Origin: Perkinsus olseni
Taxonomy: Eukaryota; Perkinsozoa; Perkinsida
Assembly (NCBI GenBank): GCA_013115125.1
Contig: JABANN010000029.1
Coordinates: forward strand, 55,600 to 119,599
Length of the DNA: 64,000 nucleotides
Direction of reading: 5' to 3'
In this document: piece by piece, positions 31,822-43,202 of the stretch
How the letters are laid out: the number at the start of each line of letters is the position of its first letter
How positions within the stretch are numbered: the stretch's first letter is position 1
Notes under the pieces: model-generated
The model's database searches: none
What the model saw: the letters and a program-made list of their open reading frames with translations, nothing else
Told to the model about the DNA's origin: nothing
Made by a program: the position numbers and the translations under genes

Positions 31822-33244
31822 CTAAGAGAAAAACTGCGCAGCTCCTCCGTCTAGGACGATGATGGGGTCTGCGGGAGTGCCGTCTTCTCCCTAAGAAAGC
31901 ACAGGGAAATCAGGGGTTCGTGGATAGAGAAGAATCACCCCTGTGCATCGCTCCGCCCACGTCCTGAACAATACACCGCAGCCACTAGATTCCTCCCAGA
32001 TCTCAGTTCTGAGACGATCGCCAGGAATCACCGGCTTGGTAAACCTGCAGCGGAAACCTGAGAAAAAAACCCAGATAAACATGATTCTCTGGATGGTGAG
32101 TTGAACTCACTCTTCAGCCGCTGCCCGTCGCCCTCCAAACACGCGTTGATAACATGCCTTGCTGCGAAGCCTAGCGTACAGAGTCCATGAAGGATAGGCT
32201 GCTCAAAACCGTAACACTGAAAGAAACACTCGGATAGCAACTCATCCTCGGTTAGTGATGTGGCCAGGACGGCTCACCTTGGCAGTGGCGGGGTCGACAT
32301 GAAGGGGATTGTAGTCCCCACTCAACCTGTAGAGATCCGCCTGGTTAAGGCCTGAGACAAGAGAATGCCAATTCCTCGACAACGGCGGCAGCAGCAGCCC
32401 ACTTGTCTGTTCCGTGATAGTGTGGTCGGGCTGTTGATCATCTGGAACGGCAACCTTGATCTTGCTAGCACTCCCAGCCGCGGTCAAGTCCGACTTGCCG
32501 AGGAAAAACAACGAGTTGGTCAAACGCAGCACCCTGGAAAGATAGCAAGCGTGCAATGAGGTATGGGCGGTGAACATCCGGAGCCGGCCGGAGCGGACAC
32601 TCACTCATCGCCGGCAAGCTCATCCACGATGAGAGTCTCAGTCTCCACAAGGAGCTGAAGTGCGGAACCGATGCAGACAAGTCAGAACTGCGTTAGAGCC
32701 TACCCCCGCCTTCTTCGGTGTGAGAGCAGTGAATCTGGTCTTCATTCCCCACTTGTCCGATACCGACACCCTGACTGGCAGCGGGCCTTTGAGGACCTCC
32801 ATGCTGCGCTCGGCGTCGATGATCACTTTCCCTAAGTAGGAGTTCTCAGAGTGGGATTGAGAGAAGACAAGAATCAGAACACCGGGGGAACGGCCCAACC
32901 TTCCTAACGCCGACGAAGTACCTTTGAATATGTCCAGATCCATGAGCAACTGAGGGGGCGGGAACGGCAGCGTCTTTGACGATTCATCCCCTTTAAAGGT
33001 CGTGGCTGAGATCATCACCACACTATCACTACGCCAGCCTGCACTCGGCCCACCCACCAAAAATCATTGTAGGGAGAACAGCAAAGTCAGGATGATTCTC
33101 GTAGACATATTTCCTTTCACTCGCTCCCACTCCCAGAGCGTAGAGGATCGCGTCCTTCTCTGTATAAGCGATCGGAGTAGTCGGGAAAAAGCCAGCCTCA
33201 ACGAGATCCTCGGCAGAGCTGAACGGAGGCGATGACTCACACAT
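31822..33244 (-). CDS. Peroxisomal-type 2-enoyl-CoA hydratase 2 (MaoC/hot-dog fold)
   Basis: ATG at 33244. The N-terminal half-hot-dog reads IAYTEKDAILYALGVGASER and YVYENHPDFAVLPT, as in the hydratase-2 part of multifunctional enzyme 2. The catalytic half has ADLYRLSGDYNPLHVDPATA (about 32285-32345), the hydratase-2 motif with the Asp/His pair, then QPILHGLCTLGFAARHVI and RFTKPVIPGDRLRTEIW. The last exon ends VLDGGAAQFFS, TAG at 31822-31824. It hydrates trans-2-enoyl-CoA to (3R)-hydroxyacyl-CoA in beta-oxidation. The C-terminus is not a PTS1. No dehydrogenase or SCP2 domain is attached; those lie in the separate gene at 39661-41763. Normal length for a stand-alone hydratase-2. Confidence 0.88.
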
Positions 33245-33457
33245 TTCCTCGAGAAGGGAGGCTGGGAAGAAGAACCTTCATGCAAGAAACGGAGATCGAC
33301 CGGCTACCTAAAGCCCTATATTGGTTGACACTAAACCCAAGGTAACTCGTCATTGAGCAAACTGTAGTTGGTGAATGATGAAAAAGTAACAGCTCAAATT
33401 TATCCACTCCCTTCTACAACCTTGGACTCTCTAGAGTACTACGCACTGGCATGAACC

Positions 33458-36400
33458 TCAGGCAAAAGTCGTCCAGCCACCCTTCGCCCCCTGCTGCTGA
33501 AACAAGCACCATGTGGTGCGCCTACTCCCTCCCAGTTCAGTGCTCACCATTGGATCGCCGAGTCTCCGAACAGTCACCACAGGGGAGGCCTGCTTTGCTG
33601 GAATGCCCTTCCTCGGGTCCACGGGCGAGTGAGGAGTCCCGGCAGCACCTACAAGTGGTTGCTTCAGCTTAACTCGCCGGGCAGCACTATTATCACCTTG
33701 ACTTGCCACCACACCCTTAGAGGAATCAGGTATCTTCGGAGCACTACCAGTGGTGTCCTGCCACTGCTTGACGCTGATCGAGGTGATATCCTTAGAAACC
33801 TCATGACGCTGTTCCCAAGTCCTCAGCCGCTCCGCTCTCACCGATGCCTGCAGCACACATACCACAACTCCCTCGACCACGTTCAGACGCTCTCACCAAG
33901 TTGGCTCGCTCCTTCTCCAAGGCCCCTATAAGCATAGTCCTATCTTGCTCAGCTTGTCTCTGTCTCTCCAACCACACTGCGTTCTGCGACTGAAGGTCCT
34001 CCTGATCAGGCGATACGCTTCTTCACTTCACCACCCGCACGTGGATGCTTCTACACTACTCACCTTCTGCCTGTTGATTCTGTCAATCTGTCCCCTGAGA
34101 TCCTGAATCTTGGCATCAGCGCTATTAACCTTATCCTTCTCAGACCGTACCGCGGCCACTACGTCCGCCGAGTCCGTGGCGAGTGGCTCACCTATATACA
34201 ACGTCGCCTCATAGCAACTCCTTCCCAAACGGTAATACCACCCTCCTGGATTGCCAGCTGCCTCACGTCGTTGATTTCCTTCACAGCCTCATCAAGCTGC
34301 TTCTTAGTGGAAAGCACAGCTGTCTGTTGGCCTTCCAAAGCAGCAGTCACATCGGTGTACTGCAACAGCAGACTTCTACTTTGAAAATTGTGGTCTCGAC
34401 TGAGATTCACCTTCTTATCCAAGTCCCTCTTCTTGCTTCGGAGCTCCTCTAGCCTAGCCCTTGCTTCATTGAGCATTCGATCAACATCTTGCTTCCTCGC
34501 CAGCTGCCTAGCAAGCTCCGCCCGCTGATCTCGGAACTGAGAAGAACGGCAGTAGTAACAGAGCGCAGCATGATGCTGATTGCCATACGTCCTGCTCCAG
34601 TTCAGGACTTGCGGCATCACCCTCGCCGTACTTGTCCTCGGTGTCCAGCTTGGCTTTGGACCCAAAACCTGACCACCGAAGGCAACTAACGACCCCTACT
34701 CGTACACTTTTCTCATATCACCTATATCATTGGAGGAACCGTCCATCTTGTAGGAGCCGGCCAATGAGGGCCTAGCGTACGCGTTCTGTTGTTGGTTCTG
34801 GCCCAGGGCGGGAGAGGTGGCAGGGACGCTCTCTGATAAAGTGATATCGCGCTAACCCGCGGGTGCTATGCCTCATACCTTGCTTGGCCTCCTGTTCCAT
34901 GGGACTGGAAGACTCTGTCTCGTGGCTCTGAGGCAGTATCCCTGTGCTCATAGGACGGCCCAAGGTGACCTCTGATGGCGGCATCTCAGGTGGTGTCGTT
35001 AGAATTGCCTTCAAGGCAGGCGGAAGCTCTACGATAAATCACAATGGGTTCAACGACCCAGTACTCGCCACCGTTCTACTATCAGGCATCTTGTATCCTT
35101 CCCGAGCCCTCGATATGAGATGCATAGCCACTAAGAACTCGCTATAAGACAACTTGCCATCTCTGTCCTTATCAGCAAGATCCTAAAAGGGGGGGCCAAC
35201 CGTCCCTACCGATCCATGGCTAACACTCCCTAGTACCCAAATGTTGGACAGCTCCTTCTGATCAACGTGACTTTTCGTCATAAAATTCTTCGCTGCCAGG
35301 CCGCCGACGAAACCATCCTTGGCCAGCGAACGGAAGACTTCAGTGTACTTCTGCAAGTGCTTGCCTGAATGACACGGGTGTACAGCCGCTCGGCCCAACT
35401 CCCAGCCCTACGTGTGAGCTGCCAAATTGGACTGAGGCTGCTCTCCACTGCACCACCCGGCGCAGCCTTAGACCGCTTGATTGTGCGCTCATCGGCTTCT
35501 ATGCCCTCGAAAACAGGGAGGACAGGAGGTTCCATCTGAAGCCGACAAGTACCAGCCCAACACGGGCGGCCCAGCTTATACTACATTCAATAGCTGTGGT
35601 GTGATAACGACGACGCCCGACTGAGCATGAGCCACCAATCGGCACGCCTTGTAGAAACTAAGAGGAGTACACCGATAACTCATCGGGCGACTCGTTACGT
35701 TCGACCTACTCAAAAGGGCTCAGGCTGCCCATATCATCGCTGTCTGCTAGGTTCCATATATCGTGGAGAGTCTTTCGAGCGAGCTTCGACTTGGCCAAGA
35801 AGTCAGCCGCCTCGCTTCCACTGAGCCTGGTCTTTCCTGATTTGTTCGCCACTCGGAACAGCATAGGGTAACTAAGGAAACCAAGATGCAACTTGACCAA
35901 TTTTGCATCCTGCATGGGCGGCATAAGATCCCCAGGTACTCACAATGCATCCTCTTGCGGTGATAATGACATCTGTGGCGCCGTTAACCCGGTCCCAATG
36001 AAGCCGCTAGGCACGGCGGCCATGGACGGAACAGCGGCGGCGGAATGGTACACACCTGTATGCGTCGATTCGGGCGAAGCGGCGGTCCTGGCCTTGGCTT
36101 TACCTTGAACTGGCTGCCCGTTGGGGTACAGCTGTGAGTTCTGCACCGACGAGTACATATCAAAAACTGAGCCGCGGATGCAATTGTAAAGGGAGTGCGT
36201 CGCGCGGAATAACAATGGCGGTCCCGGGGTTCGAACTCGGGACCTCTAAATTGACGCGTGCGTGCTGTGCGTGCTGCCTCGGATCCAACGCGCATAGGGC
36301 GCGCCTTATAGTTGGACGATTTGCCTTGTTATCCCATCGACTGCTCTCTGCTATTCGCAGGTATGGTGTGGACTCACTCCAGGCGGTGGTAGGCTGTCGA

Positions 36401-36543
36401 TAGGAGACCCGTGGCTCAGCAGTCTCGCTCGGGAAGGCGTCCTTCGGGTCCTGCGTCGTGTAACTCTGTGGCATCGGTAGTTGAGGGTGGGCGGAGACTA
36501 ATGGCGGCCGGGAACTCGAGAGAGTGTAGTAGCTTGTGGACAT
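33458..36543 (-). CDS. EPS15-like endocytic adaptor: EH domains plus coiled coil
   Basis: ATG at 36543 opens a Ser/Pro/Tyr-rich leader; exon 1 ends at a GTGAGT donor near 36379. An Ala/Pro-rich linker follows, then EH1 (about 35700-35930): PMLFRVANKSGKTRLSGSEA, FLAKSKLARKTLHDIWNLAD. EH2 (about 35040-35400): YTEVFRSLAKDGFVGG, HVDQKELSNIWVL, and ADKDRDGKLSYSEFLVAMHL, which carries a calcium-type loop DKDRDGKLSYSEF. The middle is coiled coil (LARKQDVDRMLNEARARLEE, LDEAVKEINDVRQLAIQEGG), and the tail is Ser/Thr/Pro-rich with a stop at 33458. EH domains bind NPF motifs in clathrin-mediated endocytosis. The intron spanning about 36168-36379 carries a tRNA-like segment. Exon joins in the coil are approximate. 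Confidence 0.75.
36216..36305 (-). tRNA. tRNA-like relic inside an intron of the EH-domain gene
   Basis: On the minus strand the segment ends with a T-arm-like hairpin (36220-36244: 7-bp stem, loop containing GTTCGAA, the B-box core), followed by CGCCA. An upstream GGCGCGC could pair partly (5 of 7) with the 3' acceptor side, giving about 90 nt as in long-arm tRNAs. But no anticodon stem forms and the A-box is weak. It is best read as a degraded tRNA or the head of a tRNA-derived SINE. Low confidence. Confidence 0.25.
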
Positions 36544-36647
36544 GGCTGGCTATCCCGATGGCGGACTGGTCTTGATGCAGAAACCGCTAGGCAGCACGGT
36601 TAGAGGCTCCATCAGGCTTTCAATTTTTGACTCTGCAAGACTATCAA

Positions 36648-38231
36648 ATGATTCTACCGGTGCAGCCCCCGTCCATCGGCGATGCAGCTCTGTTTAAGTT
36701 CGAGACGCTGATAGACTCACCTGCTGCCATAAAGCTGAGGGCCATGACCAGTCTCCGCAGTGAGCTCAACTCCCATCTTGTCAATAGGCATCCCCCCAGC
36801 GATGTTCAGAAGTAGGCTCCCCTCACGCGGCCTCTCGAGTGGATCGTGCCTTCCCTTCAGTGCCTGTGTCGATTACATCAACGACCTGTTGGCCCTGGCT
36901 GAGGTGTCTAAGACTGTGCCATTCAAAAGGAAGTACACCATCAGATGGAGGTCCGGACTTACTCCTGAAGTGGTGGTAGAGCCTAGCGAGGAGAAGACAT
37001 CGACTCAGGCCATCGGTATAGATGTCACTATGGTAACGTTGATGGCCGTAGTTACTGCATACAGCATGCCCGCTGTCAGACCTTATTCGTATACGCCTGC
37101 TCCCTTCTAGAGCAAGCAGCCCAACGCTTCGTCGTGGACTCGAGAAGTGGCGAGATTCTGACGACCGGCCTTGATGAAGTATGCCCGAGGCTCGAGAGGG
37201 AACTTGATGCCATTGATACCTATGCAGGTAGCTAAGATATGCAGCAAGGCCTCCACGGCCTTCCAGACCTGCCGGGACACCCTCACCACGATGACAGCTG
37301 CTATTCCTGAGTTGGACCCTAGGGTATGTTCATGCGCCGAAGCCGCCTGGAGCATGCCGCTCCTCATTGGAAGGTACTTGGAGGTTTATGCAGCTACAGT
37401 CATTTGTGCGGCCAAATTTGCGCGTTCGAGCTGGCTGCAAGTCGTTCTGGGTCGAAGAATCTTCTCGCGAAGCTCGCCATGCAAGTAGATGCCGACGCCA
37501 GACCAGTCCAGCAAACTCTCAAAGGTCAGCACAGAGTTTACTCACTATGCCAGTGATGGTAGTCAGACAGGTTCTGATGGACTTGGCCATCTCATCAATC
37601 ATGTTACCGTCATTGGCCCGATGTATCGAGCTCGAGCGAACACCCTGATGGCCTCTGCCGAGTTCGAAGTCGAACACTTCGGTGTTGCCAATGCCTGGGC
37701 GGACCGTGCCATGGCAGCCGTGAAGGAAACGGAAGCCGCACTGCAGCAGGTAGAAGGGCGTCAACCGGCCATGTGGGGGAATGTTGGCTGTAGGTGACGG
37801 TACCGCATATGCGGCTTACTGTGGAGACCATCATCAGCAAAGTGAAGGTCGAGTGCGAGAAGATCATCAAAGAGAACCGGATGGTCTACTTCGAGCCGCC
37901 GCCGAAGGAGATGCCCTCTATTGTGCCTGTGAGCGCGATCAAGCGTACTCCACCAGGCGTGCCAGTCCGCGAGCTGCTCCAACTGTATAAGACGCCTGTG
38001 CCCTTCACCCCTGAGGAGTTCGTCCTGAATCGGCCTAACGTGTCGATGTCCTCCTCCGGAGATTCTGTATCCGACAAGTCGATTCAGCAGCTGTCGAGCA
38101 CTTCTGAGACCTTACCGCCTGTCCAGATCTTCCCCAATGCAAGCTCAGCTGCTATGTACGCCTCTGCCAACGGCAACTCACATAATGGCCATCCGACCGC
38201 GGGCGCCGTGCAGACTACCCCTACCCGTTGA
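36648..38231 (+). CDS. BRO1-domain protein (ALIX/Rim20-like)
   Basis: Exons give the BRO1 pattern. VDYINDLLALAEVSKTVPFK then YTIRWRSGLTP (about 36875-36970) matches the early helix and F-x-W block. QQAAQRFVVDSRSG (about 37108) matches the A-A-x-x-F core. SGSKNLLAKLAMQ (about 37450-37488) matches the LIAKLA block. IGPMYRARANTLMASAEFEV then FGVANAWADRAMAAVKETEA (37610-37740) matches the helix pair ending in yG-x-x-[IV]-A. Then KVECEKIIKENRMVYFEPPP and PGVPVRELLQLYKTPVPFTP, and a Ser/Asn-rich tail with TGA at 38229-38231. BRO1 domains bind ESCRT-III CHMP4/Snf7. No V domain is seen. The start is uncertain; the neighbouring EH gene is divergently transcribed from the same roughly 100-base gap. Confidence 0.6.
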
Positions 38232-38419
38232 ATTAGTCATCATCATTATCACCATCATTGTCATCACGGAATTAGAGCTGTTGATATGAGTAACTTCTGC
38301 ATCGGTATTGAAGCACACTGCGATACTTCTCGTACCAGTTTCATGTCGCTGCACTTGGTCGCGTTGGGCCGCACTGACCGGCAGAGGACGGCTCGGTGAG
38401 CAGTTTACTTTATTTTCAT

Positions 38420-39459
38420 ATGAACTCCCCCTCCGACATTGTCACCTTGAGCGTCGGGGGTAAAATCTATCAAATCACGAAGTCTACTTTGGACAAGTAC
38501 CCTGACACTATGCTCTCGAGGATGGTCTCTGAGGACTGGATGGGGTTAAATGAGGAGTCCGATGATGATTGTGAGAGTGCTGAGGCGTGCGATACGCCGA
38601 CGCCCTCTGTCTTCATCGATCGAGATGGCACCCTTTTCGAATATATATTGAACTGGTATCGCAATGGGGAGATTTGCATCCCCTGGACTGTCAGCGAGGA
38701 GGCCGTCCGTCGTGAGGCGAGGTAGGCGCAGCCTTCACCGTGGCCGGCTTTGCACTTTCATCCTTCAGTTACTTCGCCCTACCTGATGATGTCCGTGTTG
38801 TACGTGACACCATTCTGGTCAATGTTCGCGAGGCCGTTAGTTTGGTCCTCGACGATGTCCGCGAGAAGATAGCAAAATGCCAAGCCGATAAAGAGCGAGT
38901 TAACGCTCGTTACGTCAGTCGCCTCGCTGAGCTCCGAGAGGAGAAGAGGATGCTCAAGGCGCAGTGCGATGTTGATCAGAATCGCATTCGCCGGGATGCT
39001 ATGACGTTCGAGTTACTGCTGCCGATATTAACCCAGACTGCTGCTGTTATCTCGCCTGTGGTGGCTATCACCTGCAACCAAGTTAGTCGTCAGACTGTTA
39101 TCGACATTCGTAGCTCAACAAGGGAAGAGCTGGCGGAACTAGGAGACGTGCTGCTTGAGACGCTAGCGTCCTATGGCGTTCCTGCCAAGTCCATCAGGTG
39201 GGCAGCTCGTGGCTATGGTCTTTTGTAAGTATCTTCTCTCAGATTATGTCCGACCTTCATCGTCACCGAGTACTCGCGTTGCAGCATCTGTAGCCCAGCT
39301 GTCCCGTCTGCCGCTGGTGATACCTTTTCAAGACTAGTCCCCTGTTCAAGGCGACCTGCGGAGCCTTGGCAGCCTCACGTCTCTCCTGACGGCTTCGTTC
39401 GTTGGTGCGAGACTTGCTTCAACCGTTCCTACCCGATTGTTGTAGTTCAACTAGATTGA
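38420..39459 (+). CDS. BTB/T1 (KCTD-like) domain protein with Cys-containing tail
   Basis: ATG at 38420. SDIVTLSVGGKIYQITKSTL then YPDTMLSRMV is the T1/BTB start of potassium-channel tetramerisation-domain proteins; VFIDRDGTLFEYILNWYRNG completes it. A 47-nt intron (GTAGGC...TTCAG, about 38722-38768) joins EARYFALPDD. A coiled segment (REKIAKCQADKERVNARYVS, LREEKRMLKAQCDVDQNR) and a domain (FELLLPILTQTAAVISPVVA, VIDIRSSTREELAELGDVLL) follow. A GTAAGT donor at 39225 leads to a last exon with ICSPAV, LVPC and WCETCFNRS, ending VVVQLD, TGA 39457-39459. KCTD proteins oligomerise through T1, often as cullin-3 adaptors. The spaced Cys could bind metal, but no known pattern fits. Confidence 0.75.
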
Positions 39460-39660
39460 TATTATTCACACATTCACTCTTTACTACCTCACAGCGGTAT
39501 ATTACTGTAAGCCTGGTCTGTTTTACCGACCAGCAACAACAGCACTTCTTACTCTGCTTCGCTCCGTCGTGTTCGTAAGTCATGTTACACCTTTTAAGAA
39601 CTCGACTCTACACAATGCGACCTTCATGATATTTCGAAACAAAGCTCTTTAACATCCCCA
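39460..39660. other. Convergent 3' intergenic gap
   Basis: About 200 bases between two converging genes. No feature recognised beyond a weak 6-bp stem (CTGGTC/GACCAG). Confidence 0.4.
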
Positions 39661-41763
39661 TCACATCTTGGAGACTTGGGAAGACTTCAAAAAGACCTCA
39701 ACAACCTCAGCAGGAGAAAGTGACGTGTCGTCTGCCAGGGACGGATCAAACTTCGGTAGAACCTACGACGCAACTGGATGGAAATAGGCCCGACGGTGGT
39801 CATCACATCAGGGGTGAACTTCATAGCTGCCCCTAGATCGCCCCTGATCTTCAATTTCCCCTGCATGAATGCTGCCTGGGGCTGGAGTTCGTCTCTGACC
39901 AGCGCCATGAAATTGGCGTCTATAAGCGAGATAGTGCAGGCACCGTCTGCTTCCTAACAGAGGGACGGGAATCGTATCATTTCCCCAAACCGGCGCATCA
40001 CACGCCAACGGGTTTCGAGGGGACTCTCAGCTCACCTCAGCCTCGTAGCACTTGCCAGCACCGTCCTTCAAGTTCAACGTCCACTTCCTCGATTTACCGT
40101 CTCCAACCTTCTTGCCTTCGTAGATCTCGAAGGTGTAGGTAGTACCCAACTTCTTAACCAATGGACTACCGGGCTTACTGGGATGATCGAAGTACCTTGA
40201 GGGGCATCCCCCAGTCGCTCCTCAAGCCCTCTCGATCCTGGACCATGTAAAATACTCACGCTTTGATTATGTCGAATATCCTGGCAGCTTTCATAGTCGA
40301 TCCCGAAGCTTGGGGTTGAACAGCACTTGGTGGCGTCACGGCGTCGCCTCGGGTCTGCAGCCATGGACAGGATTTTTCCCCTCACGACAAGCCTTTACCA
40401 CCACACCACCTGCATGAGGCTCATCAGGGCCTCTCCCGAACTGTTGGGATACACGGCGTCTCGAGAAAAGTCGGCGATGGCCTTTTGGATGCCCTCATTG
40501 AGGAGATCCTCCGGCTGGAATGGCCATTTTACTGTGACGCCACGACTCCTGAGCAGGGCATCGGCAGAAGGCTATTGAAGGATTCCAACCTCTGCGTCAG
40601 GACTTTGGCAAACCAGCCAGCTCCCGCTTCGAATACATCTCCACTGCCCTGGCATGAGTAACACTCGAAGAACGCACTCGGTCTGTGAGTGCTCCCACTT
40701 GATAGGTCTCATGGCACATCGCCACGACCAATGGTGATACAAACTCAGGGGAGAGTTGGGACAACAAATCTGGCGGCATGACCGTTTCAGTCATCCTCGA
40801 CGCCGCCACTGGCACTATAACGTTACACAGAATACCTGAGAGAGCCCCTCATCCACAGGTTCCGAGTACGAGCTTTACCCCGCTTCTTCCCCTCCAAGGC
40901 CATGGACTTTGTCATTCCAACTATCCCAGACTTGGCCATACTGTAGTTAACTTGCCCGTAATTGCCGTAGAGACCCGATGCGCCTGATGATTCACTTAAA
41001 GTGTAAGGACCCCTGGATAACTTACTCGAGACGTTGATGATTCTGCCATAGCCCTGCTTCAGCATGAAGGTCCAGGCGGCCTTGCTGCACTTGAAGACCC
41101 CATTCAAATGCACATCCACTACGAGCTTCCAGTCCTCGTCAGTCATCTTCGCCAGCGAACGATCTCGCAAGATTCCTGTCAAGGGCTGAGCTGCGTATCT
41201 CTCAAGTTGCTTTGTACCGGCATTATTAATGAGGATGTCCACGCGGCCCCACTTGTCCACAGCGGACTTTATGATCGCGTCACCATCGGTCTGAGCGCAC
41301 CATCCAGCGGTCAGCCACGGGACACAATCTATTACCACAGAGTTGTAGTTCGCGATTGCTTCACCGCCAGCCGCAGTAATCTCCTCCACCACTTTATCAG
41401 CAGCACGACTGGACTGTCCGGAACCGTCGAATGTTCCACCGAGATCATTCACAACCACCTGGTCAGAAGGTAAATAAAGTTCGTAGCTACCGGTGCCTGC
41501 ATAATTCGAGGATGTTTACTTGTTCCCAACCTATAGAGACATTCAGAAATGTGATTCCTCCGATGAAATGTAATTTCGATCAATCACCTCCGAAGTTCAA
41601 GTTTGAATGGGTTGCGAGGAAGGTTGAGATTCTACAGCTCCCGGCGGAGCCCTACTACCTTACAACCCCTCTTGGCGAGATCTAAGGCGTACTGCCTGCC
41701 GAGCCCCCCACCAGCACCGGTCACTACGGCAACTCGGTCAGTGAAGGATAGCGGTTTGGCCAT
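39661..41763 (-). CDS. Peroxisomal 3-hydroxyacyl-CoA dehydrogenase (HSD17B4-type SDR) fused to SCP2, PTS1 SKM
   Basis: ATG 41763: MAKPLSFTDRVAVVTGAGGG, LGRQYALDLAKRGCK, an intron to 41459, then VVVNDLGGTFDGSG, ADKVVEEITAAGGEAIANYN. NNAG follows after another intron, then ILRDRSLAKMTDEDW, HLNGVFKCSKAAWTFM and GRIINVSSASGLYGNYGQ, with the catalytic Tyr and Lys in QVNYSMAKSG. VPVAASRMTETVMPPDL and a GAGWFAKVLTQRLESF block are diagnostic of the MFE-2 (3R)-hydroxyacyl-CoA dehydrogenase. The C-terminal SCP2 domain has SLIDANFMALVRDELQPQ and AAFMQGKLKIRGDLGAAMKF. After the last intron it ends SLADDTSLSPAEVV...SSQVSKM, TGA 39661-39663; SKM is a PTS1-type signal. It oxidises (3R)-hydroxyacyl-CoA. The hydratase domain normally between the SDR and SCP2 parts is missing. 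Confidence 0.88.
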
Positions 41764-41856
41764 GATGATGGAAGGCTCACCACAAGCTGCCTGATAGAAA
41801 CATTCTCTTCGAGCGTATGCTTGTAACGCGAACATGCCAGTTGGATTGGAAAACGT

Positions 41857-43202
41857 TATTCAGAATCATCGTCAGCTTCACCGGGGCGCAGTTTATCCGC
41901 TATTCTTTCGGCTGCATCATGGTGGCCTGCCTTATGGAGGTACTTTACTGCGTTGCGAGCATCCTCTTGCTCCTTCATCGCTCGAACCTGAATTTCCAGT
42001 CCGTATCAGCCGTCCCAGGTCTCTCCAAGGAGATTCCCTACCAAGTCTCTGTCCTTTTTCATCTCATCAAAGGTCTGGCGTGTAATCACTTCGGTCCGGG
42101 CTGCCCTCAAAGACTGGATTTCTTGCCTGAGTCGCCAACGGTGCTCAAAGAGCAGCACCCCTAATACCCAATAGTACGCTCTGTTCCGTTCATCATCGAA
42201 GGTGATGTTGGTGTGATGCTTAGCATGCTTGGCCTTCTTTGCAGCCTGCCGAGCCTCCCAAGCCTCAATATCGTAGTACCTGTGAGGGAGTCTTCCCATT
42301 GATTTGGAGCGATAGCCTCTGACTTTTTGCTGGGCATTGTTGCCGTGTTGTAGTCCTCTACGAAATCCTCGAACAGCTTCCTCTCTTCTACATGAGAGAG
42401 TGCTTCGATGTCAACGCCCCTCACTTCGACGAGCCAGGTAAGGAACTCCGCTCGCTTTTTATACTGGACATGGGAATTCGCTCGACCTCGGGCCTGTCCG
42501 ACCCTACCTGGTCCTCATTCCTGATGATACCATATTTTCCGTACTGCTCAGTGACGGCGCCAAGAGGAGCGTCTGCATTGAGAATGCTGAAACGGTTTCA
42601 GCGTACGGTGAAAGGCTACTCTTCTTTTCCTTTTTGGACTTCTTGTGATGATGCTTCTTTTTATGACGTCTCTTTGTCGGGGATGAATCGTCACTATAAT
42701 CAGAGCCGCTGCTTGAGACCGAATGGGATCTGTAAGGCCCTTCAGCGAGAGTTGAATAAACGAAAGGTTCGCGCTCTCAGAATGTCCCAACAAAGACGCC
42801 CGTCGTAAAGATCAGGCTGTGAAGACTACAATTAGGAAAGCCCTCCGATGCCTACCGTCGTAAAGATCAGGCTGTGAAGACTACAATTAGGAAAGCCCTC
42901 CGATGCCTACCGTCGTCTCCGTTCTTGCTTCCTATCTTTCCTCGAGCCATCGCGTCGTCGATGGTCCTTCCTACTCCGCCTCTCCCGCGACCTGCTACGG
43001 GAGTAGGAGCTCCTACTCGAGACTGATTCGCTCTGAGGAGGTGCGGCAGTTTCCAGTCAGAAGTCAATACGCCACTTTTCAGAATAGCATCCAATCACGA
43101 TGTGGGCGTGCTTATTACTCTGGATCTAGACCGCGATCGATGCCTCCTCTTGCGTGAGGATGGCGACCGACTGCGATGCCGTACTCTATCTTCCCGGGAC
43201 AT
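41857..43202 (-). CDS. SR-related nuclear protein (RS and Lys/His-rich domains)
   Basis: ATG 43202: MSREDRVRHRSRSPSSRKRR, RHRSRSRSR, then after an 86-nt intron SSRSSYSRSRSRERRSRK. A second long intron (about 42732-42905) joins in phase to SHSVSSSGSDYSDDSSPTKR and a KKKHHHKKSKKEKK tract. The C-terminal conserved part is VDIEALSHVEERKLFEDFVE, DYNTATMPSKK, YYDIEAWEARQAAKKAK, QEIQSLRAARTEVITRQTFD, and VRAMKEQEDARNAVKYLHK, ending GEADDDSE, TAA 41857-41859. The composition points to pre-mRNA splicing or another nuclear RNA role. The conserved F-x-x-F-x-x-D-[YF]-NTAT-[ML]-P-x-[KE]-K-Y-Y segment is familiar from SR-related proteins, but I cannot name the family with certainty. A further 5' exon is possible. 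Confidence 0.65.
42801..42916. repeat. Perfect 55-bp tandem duplication within an intron of the SR-related gene
   Basis: 42801-42855 and 42856-42910 are identical 55-bp units, followed by six bases of a third. In the gene's sense each unit begins with the intron's own donor (ACGACG, then GTAGGCAT), so the duplication copied the exon end and 5' splice site. The absence of any difference suggests it is recent. Confidence 0.95.
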
